Assembly: GCF_008195825.1 (NCBI RefSeq)
Contig: NZ_CP043329.1
Span: 3,348,001-3,412,000 of the forward strand
Reading direction: 5' to 3'
Length of the DNA: 64,000 nucleotides
Origin: Pedobacter aquae
GTDB lineage: Bacteria > Bacteroidota > Bacteroidia > Sphingobacteriales > Sphingobacteriaceae
Shown one piece after another: positions 48,355 through 55,733 of this stretch. The notes under the pieces are model-generated. The model searched no databases, was not told the origin of the DNA, and saw only the letters and a list, made by a program, of their open reading frames with translations. Made by a program: the position numbers and the translations under genes. Within the stretch, counting starts at the first letter, position 1. Each line of letters opens with the position of its first letter.

Positions 48355-48480
48355 ACGTCTCATGCTAATAAGCGTGGGGCGTAATCTATCTGTTTGTACG
48401 GGCTTCTCAGGGCCTCTTCTACAGATCAGGTTATTGTCCTGCGCTTATTGTATTATAAACCGCCGTTGTTGGGACTTCTT
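48355..48480. other. attC-like imperfect palindrome
   Basis: The gap 48104-48506 holds a roughly 125-bp folded segment. AATAAGCG (48367-48374) pairs with CGCTTATT (48442-48449). Inside, ATCTGT (48388-48393) pairs with ACAGAT (48421-48426), with imperfect pairing and unpaired bases between. Left edge AACGTCTCA and right edge GTTGTTGGGAC are partly complementary. Long imperfect hairpins with such edges resemble integron-cassette attC sites. It ends about 27 bp before the lipoprotein gene. The AT-rich part 48104-48354 shows nothing else clear. Confidence 0.4.
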
Positions 48481-48506
48481 TGGCAATAAAAAATCAATTT
48501 ATTTTT

Positions 48507-49271
48507 ATGAAAAAAGTTTTATTGTTAATGCTTACTGCATCAGCATTACTCGGTGCTTGTAAAAAAGACAAGGATGATTCAAATCCTGCAAATGGCTGTA
48601 AAATTGTAAAATTTACACCTTCTGGAGGGCATGATTATGTTAATTCAGAATATTTAATAACTTATAACTCAGATGGTAAAATATCCACGATTACAAATGC
48701 TGATGAAACTAGAAGATTTTCCTATGAGTCTAGTAAAATGCTGGTTAGTGTCGATAATCTATTGATTACCTACAATTATAATAGTCCAAACCAGATAAAT
48801 AGTATTATAACCAATAGTCAGTGGCCAGAGAATGTATCTGTTACTTATGCAGATAACAAAGTTTCTAAAATACTTACATCTGTAGACGACATCTCTTCAA
48901 CATTTACTTATTCAAGTAATGAAGTAGTTAAAATATTAGAAAAATGGGGAGATACAGATACAGAAGAGGCTTTAATAACCTACAAAGAGGAAAAATATTC
49001 AAACCCTTTAATCTTTGAATTGATATTTCCTTCAATGATTGACGGAGATATCAGGAATTTTATTAGATATAATTTATCCAATTCTTTTGGAGCTTCAGAG
49101 AAAAGACTAATTGATAAAATAGAATATATAGGCAAAGGAGACCGTAGTTATAATACTCGTACAGATACTTATTCTTATTTAAAAGATGATAAAGGGAATA
49201 TAATCCAAATCATTATTACTAGCACAAGTTATACCACAAGATCTTTTACCCTTGAATATAGCTGTAATTAA
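48507..49271 (+). CDS. Lipoprotein with YD-like beta repeats
   Basis: A 254-residue lipoprotein when started at the ATG at 48507; the frame opens at 48480, but this Met starts the signal peptide (MKKVLLLMLTASALLGAC). The lipobox is LLGAC with Cys at about residue 18. The mature protein has repeated short units such as YNSDGKISTITN, YNYNSPNQINSIITN and YADNKVSKILTS, as in DUF4595-like/YD-repeat lipoproteins, which form beta sheets. Function is unknown. It lies directly behind the attC-like site. Confidence 0.8.
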   Translation: MKKVLLLMLTASALLGACKKDKDDSNPANGCKIVKFTPSGGHDYVNSEYLITYNSDGKISTITNADETRRFSYESSKMLVSVDNLLITYNYNSPNQINSIITNSQWPENVSVTYADNKVSKILTSVDDISSTFTYSSNEVVKILEKWGDTDTEEALITYKEEKYSNPLIFELIFPSMIDGDIRNFIRYNLSNSFGASEKRLIDKIEYIGKGDRSYNTRTDTYSYLKDDKGNIIQIIITSTSYTTRSFTLEYSCN

Positions 49272-49284
49272 AATCTAATAAATA

Positions 49285-49455
49285 ATGAGAAAAGTAAAAA
49301 CCCTAATTATAAGAGCGGCTATATTATATGGTATAGCCGCTCTATTTAGTTTGTCATTATCAGTATATAATTGGAATACATTTTCTATATACTTCTTTAT
49401 TATCCTACTTGGTATGATAGCCACTGACATATTATTTAATTCAAAACATGATTAA
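49285..49455 (+). CDS. Small two-helix membrane protein
   Basis: A 56-residue frame from ATG 49285 to TAA 49453-49455. It encodes a basic start (MRKVKTLIIR) and two hydrophobic segments (about 11-28 and 34-50). Its end overlaps the next start by 8 bp, which supports a real, coupled gene. No family is recognised. First of five overlapping small genes. Confidence 0.6.
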   Translation: MRKVKTLIIRAAILYGIAALFSLSLSVYNWNTFSIYFFIILLGMIATDILFNSKHD

Positions 49456-49843
49456 CAGTTTAGTTATTAACTTAATAATACTGGCTATATGTCTTATTAT
49501 TAATATAGCCTATTTAAATAGTAAAGTTAACCGAATTCCTAACCACTATATTTTTAAATTAATTGGAAATATTAATACAATAGGAATTTTAATAATTATT
49601 ATCCTAATTGGTATTAAAGTATCTGTATGGTACGCTATTTTAACATTTGTAATTGCTTTAATAATATCTAGAATAGCACATGTGATTTTTAATGATTCTT
49701 TAACTAATTTAAAGCGTCAAATCAATGCAGTTGATCCAAACAGTTCTGAAAAATATAGTTTTATGAGTATTGCTATAATACCAATAAATCTATTTGCTAC
49801 TTATATTATAATACAAGCTCTTATAAATTTATTTAGAATGTAA
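49448..49843 (+). CDS. Membrane protein of the overlapping gene cluster
   Basis: A 131-residue protein with about four hydrophobic segments (near 5-24, 42-60, 62-84, 108-128) and a polar loop LTNLKRQINAVDPNSSEKYS between the last two. No family is recognised. It overlaps both neighbours (8 bp upstream, 1 bp downstream). Confidence 0.65.
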   Translation: MINSLVINLIILAICLIINIAYLNSKVNRIPNHYIFKLIGNINTIGILIIIILIGIKVSVWYAILTFVIALIISRIAHVIFNDSLTNLKRQINAVDPNSSEKYSFMSIAIIPINLFATYIIIQALINLFRM

Positions 49844-50178
49844 TGGGAATTATTTATTCATTTACTTGTGGTAAGTGTTCCTACCATAATGAAGAAGTCA
49901 AAATCGGAAATTCTAGATTAGGTTGCCATAATGGAGAAGATGATTATGAACTTGGAACATGTTCTGATTGCAAGATAATATTTGGTTATAATTGGCCATA
50001 TTGTCCTCAATGTGGAGAATGGAAAACTTCTATGAAGTCAAATATTAAATTAGTTTTAAAACTGAAGAGGCCTAAGTATACAGTGAAATTTCATAAAAGC
50101 AATGACGTGAAAATAATTCCCTGTCCAAAATGTAACCACGAATATTTAACCCCACATTTAAAATTGTTTTATGATTAA
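49843..50178 (+). CDS. Small zinc-ribbon protein
   Basis: A 111-residue soluble protein with three Cys pairs that could bind zinc: CGKC near 9-12, CSDC near 40-43 with CPQC near 54-57, and CPKCNHEY near 97. The central region is acidic and aromatic. It looks like a nucleic-acid or protein-binding zinc ribbon, but no known family was recognised. The first codon overlaps the stop of the membrane protein upstream, and 8 bp overlap the next gene. Confidence 0.65.
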   Translation: MGIIYSFTCGKCSYHNEEVKIGNSRLGCHNGEDDYELGTCSDCKIIFGYNWPYCPQCGEWKTSMKSNIKLVLKLKRPKYTVKFHKSNDVKIIPCPKCNHEYLTPHLKLFYD

Positions 50179-50494
50179 TATTAAACCCTATACCACCATA
50201 AAAACCATTTTAATAGCTTTATTACTCCTTTGTTTATTAAACCTCCCTTATGGTTTATATCAGCTTTTTAGAGTAATATTTACTATTGGCTTTGTATTAT
50301 TAGCAATTAAAGCAAATGAGGATAAAAAGCAAACGGAGTTAACAATTTTTATAGTACTGGCAGTATTGTTTCAACCTTTATTAAAGATTCCTTTAGGTAG
50401 AGAGATATGGAATATTTTAGATGTTGTTGTTGCTTTAGGATTGATTGTAAACTTATTTAAAACTTCCAAGAATGAAACCAGTTCAAATATTTAA
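50171..50494 (+). CDS. Membrane protein, DUF6804-like
   Basis: A 107-residue protein with three to four hydrophobic segments. The pattern LLCLLNLPYGLYQLFRVI followed by ANEDKKQTEL and PLGREIWNILDVVVALG resembles DUF6804 membrane proteins. Function is unknown. Overlaps the zinc-ribbon gene by 8 bp and the next gene by 23 bp. Confidence 0.65.
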   Translation: MINIKPYTTIKTILIALLLLCLLNLPYGLYQLFRVIFTIGFVLLAIKANEDKKQTELTIFIVLAVLFQPLLKIPLGREIWNILDVVVALGLIVNLFKTSKNETSSNI

Positions 50495-50720
50495 ATATTG
50501 TGAGCAGGAAGATTATAAACTTCCAGATACAGCAGATATAGATGTAATACCTCTAGAGTGCATTAATTGTATTTTAGATGATATACTTTCTACTTCTGAG
50601 AATATTAGAAAAGATTGGATTAAGCTATATAAGGATGGAAATATGCAATTACAATGTAGGTTAACAGGTAAAAAGCACCTTATTACTAAAGAGTTTTTTG
50701 ATAAAGTAAAATGGGATTAG
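50472..50720 (+). CDS. Small soluble protein, end of the overlapping cluster
   Basis: An 82-residue acidic protein (MKPVQIFKYCEQEDYKLPD) with a Cys pair in ECINC and a charged C-terminus. No family is recognised. Its 23-bp overlap with the DUF6804-like gene suggests coupled translation. It is the last gene before the right 71-bp repeat. Confidence 0.55.
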   Translation: MKPVQIFKYCEQEDYKLPDTADIDVIPLECINCILDDILSTSENIRKDWIKLYKDGNMQLQCRLTGKKHLITKEFFDKVKWD

Positions 50721-50808
50721 TACTATGTCCAACTACCAACCATACTACCAAACCCCCTTTATTTTTATTGGTTTATTAGCATTAAATAGCTTAAAAATTT
50801 AAAAAATG

Positions 50809-50879
50809 ATTTAGGTTTATAATTGGTTAGTTTAAGCTCAGTTCTCCCCGTTCTGAGCTTAACTGTTTTATAGGGGTTT
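50809..50879. repeat. Right copy of 71-bp perfect direct repeat (candidate attR)
   Basis: Identical to 38552-38622, including the TTAAGCTCAG / CTGAGCTTAA hairpin. It marks the right end of the 12.3-kb element. It is followed, after an ISL3-like insertion, by the start of a second related integrase, so it also looks like the left end of a second element. Confidence 0.75.
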
Positions 50880-50977
50880 CTATAACGCAAAAATCAACGC
50901 TATTGCCTTTATACTGGATCAAGCGTAAAAGTTGGGGAGGATTACAGATTTGATTATTTTTGTAGAAAATCAATGTT

Positions 50978-51340
50978 TTGGATTCTACCTTACTATCATT
51001 AATCTTACCCGAAGGTCTTAGCGAATACTTTGAACTGGACAAAGTAGAGACTGTATCGGATTCTTATTACATCTATCTTAAAGAAAGGAATATACAACCC
51101 AAAGAGTTCACCGCTCAAAAGTTAATTTCTAAGGGTTTTTTCGAAGAGATTTCTGTCAGAGACTTTCCCTTACGCGGAAAACCTTGTTTTTTAAAGCTTA
51201 AAAGGCGGAAATGGATGATCGTAGAGACAGGAGAAATCGTATTTAGAGATTGGAATTTGGTAGCAGAAGGGACAAAAATGACTCAGGAGTTTGCCTTTTT
51301 TTTTGAGAGACTATTTGGATTCAAGCCCAATAAGCTGTAA
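50978..51340 (+). CDS. ISL3-like transposase, N-terminal reading frame
   Basis: A 120-residue frame starting at TTG. It carries the helix-turn-helix and zinc-ribbon-like N-terminal region (FPLRGKPCFLKLKRRKWMIV). It ends 49 bp into the next frame. A run of nine T at 51296-51304 lies in the overlap and may be where RNA polymerase or the ribosome changes frame, as in other two-part transposases. Confidence 0.75.
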   Translation: MDSTLLSLILPEGLSEYFELDKVETVSDSYYIYLKERNIQPKEFTAQKLISKGFFEEISVRDFPLRGKPCFLKLKRRKWMIVETGEIVFRDWNLVAEGTKMTQEFAFFFERLFGFKPNKL

Positions 51341-52299
51341 AACACTTGGAAGATTCTTTGGAGTTGAGGGTAAACGACTGCAAGAACAGTATGTAAGCCA
51401 TTTGAGTGACTTTATGAGTTGGGATCAAGCTGAACATGCTCAGGACTGGTTGCTTTTTCCAGACAACCTTGGTGAATATCTATCTATTGATGAGACCAGC
51501 CTTTCACAAGGGGAACTATATACCATTGTTACCAATAAAGCAGCAAAAGGCAAAAAAGGTGCTTTGGTTGCTATTGTAAAAGGCACAGAAAGTGAAACGG
51601 TTATAAAAGTTCTGTGCCGTATAAAAGAATGGGCGAGAAAAAAGGTAAAAGAGGTCACTCTTGATCTAGCTCCCACCATGGCTAAGATCGTACGAAGGAG
51701 CTTTCCAAAAGCAAAGCTTGTCTCCGATAGATTCCATGTGCAACAGCTAGCCAGCGAAGCTGTTCAGGAAATCAGGATAAAACATAGATGGGATGCTATT
51801 GAACAGGAAAACAAGGAAATGGATCTTGCTAAAGAAATAAAGAAGCCTTGGATTCCAGAATTATTAGAAAATGGAGATACCTTAAAGCAATTATTGGCAA
51901 GGAGCAGGTATTTACTGTTTAAGAAAAGAGGTGAATTGGACATCGTCCCAAAATCATAGAGCAGAACTGTTGTTTAAACGATATCCAGATTTACAGAAAG
52001 CCTATGAAATCTCCCAGGAGTTGTCCTCTATATTTAGCCGTTCAAAAGACAGAAGAATAGCTTTCAAAAAGTTGGCAATATGGTATAATAAGATAGAAAA
52101 ACTAGGTTATAAACCCTTCAATACCATAGCTAGAACCATTCAGAACAATTATGAAACCATATTGAACTATTTTGATAACAGAAGCACAAATGCATCCGCA
52201 GAATCTTTCAATGCCAAGATAAAAGCTTTCAGATCGCAGTTCAGAGGCGTAAGAAATGTGAAGTTCTTCCTCTTTAGACTAGCTAAAATATACGCTTAA
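51291..52299 (+). pseudogene. ISL3-like transposase catalytic part, frameshifted
   Basis: The catalytic region is split over two frames, 51291-51959 and 51931-52299. The first carries D in YLSIDETSLSQGELYT and D in VTLDLAPTMAKIV. The third catalytic residue, E in NASAESFNAKIKAFRS, is in the second frame. The two join at KKRGNWTSSQNHR if one base near 51930-51936 is removed. As it stands the protein lacks its Glu, so this copy is probably inactive, unless the frameshift is a sequencing artefact. Confidence 0.75.
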
Positions 52300-52377
52300 T
52301 GTCTCCTCCCCAACTTTTACGCTTGATCCTTTATACTGGTGTTTGTTGTTTTGGAAATATTAGGTTTAAATATCAGC

Positions 52378-52403
52378 ATCATACCATTAATCATACCACC
52401 AAC
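52378..52403. repeat. Second set of candidate integrase arm sites
   Basis: ATCATACCATT then AATCATACCACCAA, nearly the same as 38711-38736 and at a similar distance before an integrase start. Supports the idea of two related elements in tandem. Confidence 0.4.
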
Positions 52404-52446
52404 ATTCCTTCAACATCATTAATTAACCTTCTAAAGAACAAACGAA

Positions 52447-52626
52447 ATGAGTATACAAACATACTCACTCAATCCTTTTTGTACCCATCCAAAAGGAGTT
52501 GGTAAATCTGTAAAAGATAAATGGTATGTATATTTTTATTATTCCAAGATTCAAGGAGTAAGAAAACTTTACAGATCTTATACAGATTTAAATAACATGC
52601 ATCAGCATGCTTACCCAAGTTTATAA
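52447..52626 (+). pseudogene. Truncated second integrase
   Basis: An ATG-started frame of 59 codons whose first 50 residues align with the integrase at 38790. Both have GVGKSVKDKWYVYFYY, for example, but with many other differences, so it is a diverged relative and not a recent copy. It stops at a TAA just as the sequence becomes similar to the T9SS tail at 54449. The recombinase catalytic domain is absent. Confidence 0.8.
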
Positions 52627-52735
52627 AAGAAAAGCATTTCAATAGTAGAAACCGGGTTACATTTGATTTAAATATTAGGATGCTGGTTAATTATTTAATA
52701 TCTTTAGAGGGTATAGCGATTGTAATGAAACAGCG
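52624..52735 (+). pseudogene. Relic of a T9SS C-terminal sorting domain
   Basis: About 100 bp resemble 54449-54545, the sorting tail of the secreted protein. Shared stretches include ACATTTGATTTAAA, GGATGCTGG and TTAGAGGG. No open frame remains. It abuts the truncated integrase, so a recombination joined the two fragments. Confidence 0.65.
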
Positions 52736-52764
52736 ATCAAAGCCTGTTTTAAATAGTGGTTTAT

Positions 52765-52891
52765 AAAAGAGGCTGTCTCAAATTACCGTTTTGTGTCAGG
52801 CTGAGCGGAGTCGAAGCCTTTTCTAAGCATATCAGAGAACATTTCGACTCCGCTCAATGTGACAGATACTATTTTTGAGACAGCCTCTTTT
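52765..52891. repeat. MITE-like palindrome
   Basis: An 18-bp perfect terminal inverted repeat (AAAAGAGGCTGTCTCAAA, 52765-52782, and its complement 52874-52891) encloses an inner pair GAGCGGAGTCGAA / TTCGACTCCGCTC. No coding frame. It resembles short palindromic elements common between genes in this phylum. Confidence 0.7.
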
Positions 52892-53009
52892 TTGTTTTTA
52901 CAGCTTTTTTAGCTCAGCTAGTATAATCTCCCGACATTCAGTCAGGAATATAATAAATGGTTTAAACTTTAATAATAAAATTAAAAATAAGTTAAAATAA
53001 ATTAGATAA

Positions 53010-54577
53010 ATGAAGAAACTTCTACTATTTGGGTTGCTCATAGCCTGCTCATTTAATTTAAAAGCTCAAACGCTTTATGACTTCAATACTACTGGAGATT
53101 TGGAAAAATATTTTCAAAAAAGTGGGACAACTACCGGGGTTACGCAAACAACAGGTACAGGTTTAAATGCATCAGGATCAATAAATGTAACTCAAGGAAT
53201 TAACGAGATTTTTACCACCAAACAGGGTTATAGTAATGGTGGCATTGGTGCTATTTATACCTTCTCTACTTATTTTAAAAGTGAAGGTGTTAATGGATAT
53301 GGTGGAGTTGGATTTACCAATGCCCCAGGTAGAACAAGAGGAATTTACGCAAACTTAGATATTGGACTTGGTATTTCAGTACATGGCGGTGGCTTTGTTT
53401 GGCATAATAATACCACTTCTATTGATGGAATTTGGACTGCAGGCGGTGTAGTAAACTCTACAATTGCAGATTTATTAGGTGCTGGTTCTCCTGATAAATG
53501 GTTTAAAGTAATATTGATGATTACCGCTAAAGCAAATAGTGTATTTGATTTAAGAGTAGAGGTTTATCCAGCTTATGCTACAGGAGCTCTTATTAGTAAT
53601 AGCCCTGCTGCAGTGCAAACTACAACTTTTACCAATACCAATTTGGCAAATACCTCTATCTTACATTCTTATTTTGGATTTGCAGGAAATAGAATTACTA
53701 ATTTTGATGACTATTCAATGAGTTTACAAGGTTCTTCAGTTATTGATGCTGGAACACCTGTTGTTTTAGGTACAGCCGCCTTAAGTGGAAGTACTATCAA
53801 CTTAAGTGGTAACGTAACTGATGAAAGAAATTCTACCGTTTCACAGAAAGGCTTTGTTTGGAGCAAGACAGTAGCAGATCCTACTACCGCGGATACTAAA
53901 ATCATAGCATCTACTGGTGGTTTAGGAACTTATTCTGCTCAAATAACTGATGTTACGGCTGGAACTTATTATGTAAAAGCTTATGCAATTAACGCTATAG
54001 GAACAAGTTATGGTGCCTTGCAAACCATTACGATTTCGGTATTACCCGTTTCATTAATCAGTTTTACAGCAAAAGCTCAAAATAATAGCGTTATTTTAGA
54101 CTGGAGCACATCATCAGAACAATATAACAGTCATTTTAAATTAAGTTATGCTACAGATGGCGCAAACTTTACTTTATTAAAGCATGTGTCGGCTTCCATA
54201 AATGGAAACATCAAAAACGCTTATTCTTTTGCGCATTTAAGTCCTGCAAACGGCGCTAATTACTACCTTTTAGAACAAGTAGATTTAGATGGTACAGTTA
54301 AAGACTTAGGTATTAAAGCGGTGAATTTCTCTCTATCTAAAACTACGCAGGTAGTATTTTATCCTAACCCACCCAAAATGAGGTAAAGGTGAACTTTGAG
54401 AAAGACTTTTATACCACTGCAAAACTGATTGACTTACAAGGTAAAATCCTACAAAAGAGAAACATTTCAATAGCAGACACCCAATTAACATTTGATTTAA
54501 AATCTTTGGATGCTGGGAATTATTTGATTCAGTTAGAGGGCAAGGGAACGAATGTTCAAAAGGTAGTAAAGGAGTAA
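53010..54577 (+). pseudogene. T9SS-secreted protein with C-terminal sorting domain, frameshifted
   Basis: A secreted protein with signal peptide to about residue 19 (LKAQ). A large beta-rich region (about 20-250) is followed by a repeated-sheet region with KGFVWSKTVADPTT and GTYYVKAYAINAIGTSYG. Then comes a linker and a type IX sorting domain. The first frame ends at 54386 after VVFYPNPP. The next, 54389-54577, continues KDFYTTAKLIDLQGKIL and GNYLIQLEGKG. Adding one A near 54371 restores VFYPNPTQNEVKVNFEKDF, the usual sorting motif. The frameshift may be real or a sequencing error. Confidence 0.85.
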
Positions 54578-54600
54578 ATTTAACCTTAAAATATTTACAA

Positions 54601-54634
54601 CAACCAGTACCCGAAAAGTACTGGTTTTTTTATT
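54601..54634 (+). terminator. Intrinsic terminator after the T9SS gene
   Basis: AACCAGTAC / GTACTGGTT stem with a 7-nt loop and a T tract. The remaining stretch to 54960 is AT-rich with no other clear feature. Confidence 0.8.
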
Positions 54635-54960
54635 TAAAAATTGTAGCAACAGAAAATTCAATAGTATCAAAAATACAGGAACTAGGGGTTAAGACTATAA
54701 ATTAGCCGACTTAACCCAATAATAAAATCAATTTATGCTCTACCCCGGTAAGGAAGGCGTCACAGGAGCTTAATAGAAGCACTTTTTAGCGCTATAAAGA
54801 CAACTCATAAACATAAAACATGGTAATTTAACTGTGTCTACTACTCTATATGACTTATGTTTATACAACTAAAATTGAAACAAAACTTTGATGAGTTGGT
54901 ACTGAATATGTTCATTTTGCTGAAATTATTTTTGTAATTTTATATATAAAAATTCAGCAA

Positions 54961-55191
54961 ATGGATCTACAGACACGAAAACTAAATATTATCCAATACC
55001 TGATAGAACTTAAGGATGAGAAGTTGTTCAACAAGATTGAAACAATTATTAAGGATAAGATTGGTAATGAAAAATTAAAACCGTTTACTCAAGAAGAATT
55101 ATTAAGTAGAATTAAACATTCTAATGATGATTATCTTACAGGAAACTTTAAAACGCAAGAACAACTAGAGATTGAATCTGAGAACTGGTAA
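54961..55191 (+). CDS. Antitoxin-like protein of a ParE/RelE module
   Basis: A 76-residue soluble, helical and charged protein (LIELKDEKLFNKIETIIKDK) whose C-terminus is acidic (QEQLEIESENW). Size and position, 4 bp before a ParE-like toxin gene, fit an antitoxin of this class. The DNA-binding fold cannot be assigned. Confidence 0.7.
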   Translation: MDLQTRKLNIIQYLIELKDEKLFNKIETIIKDKIGNEKLKPFTQEELLSRIKHSNDDYLTGNFKTQEQLEIESENW

Positions 55192-55195
55192 TTCG

Positions 55196-55507
55196 ATGAA
55201 AATAATCTGGACTAATTTTGCAATTGAAAACCTTAAAGCCATCACTAAATACTACACTAAAGTAGCAGGAAAAAGTATCGCATATAAAATAAAAACAGAG
55301 ATATTTAAATCTACCAAACAACTAAAGCATTATCCTGATTCCGGTCAGGAGGAAATCTCTCTTAAGTAACTAAATGAAGGATACAGGTATATTGTCAACG
55401 GAAACTATAAGGTAATTTATAAAAGAGTTGCAGAAGGAGTTCTGATTACCGATATATTTGATACTCGCCAAGACCCGGTTAAGATAAACGATCCGAAGCG
55501 TAAATAA
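55196..55507 (+). pseudogene. ParE/RelE-like toxin with internal nonsense codon
   Basis: ATG 55196 begins MKIIWTNFAIENLKAITKYY, the ParE/RelE N-terminus. A TAA at 55367-55369 stops it after 57 codons. The same frame continues to 55507 with NEGYRYIVNGNYKVIYKRV and LITDIFDTRQDP, the conserved C-terminal part holding the toxin core. Normal length would be about 103 residues. The toxin is probably inactive while the antitoxin is intact. The rest of the gap to 55733 shows no clear gene. Confidence 0.85.
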
Positions 55508-55733
55508 ATAGTATTAAGCTAAGCTTTAATAAACCTTTTCAGCTAATTTAAATCAGTAACTACTACCAACGGAAATAATCATCAATCTTCTACTCAATTC
55601 CAACCTCATTTAAAAAAAATCCCAAATAAATTCCCCCTCCCCAAATCATACCTCCCCCTCAAAATTCCTAGCACAAAAAAATTACAATCACTAGCGGATG
55701 ATTATAAGTAGATTAGGATACTAAATCATTTGT

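Larger units (their letters stand above)
50908..52337 (+). mobile_element. ISL3-like insertion sequence with 8-bp target duplication
   Basis: The element spans 50916-52329 (1,414 bp). It has inverted ends of about 26 bp (GGATCAAGCGTAAAAGTT at the left, complement at the right) and is flanked by TTTATACT on both sides (50908-50915, 52330-52337). An 8-bp duplication and the DDE motifs fit ISL3-type elements; annotators call related two-part genes ISAon1-like. The transposase is interrupted by a frame change in the middle. Confidence 0.85.

Noticed and set aside
38552-50879. A complete prophage or conjugative element
   Set aside because: No capsid, portal, terminase, relaxase or secretion genes are visible between the repeats.
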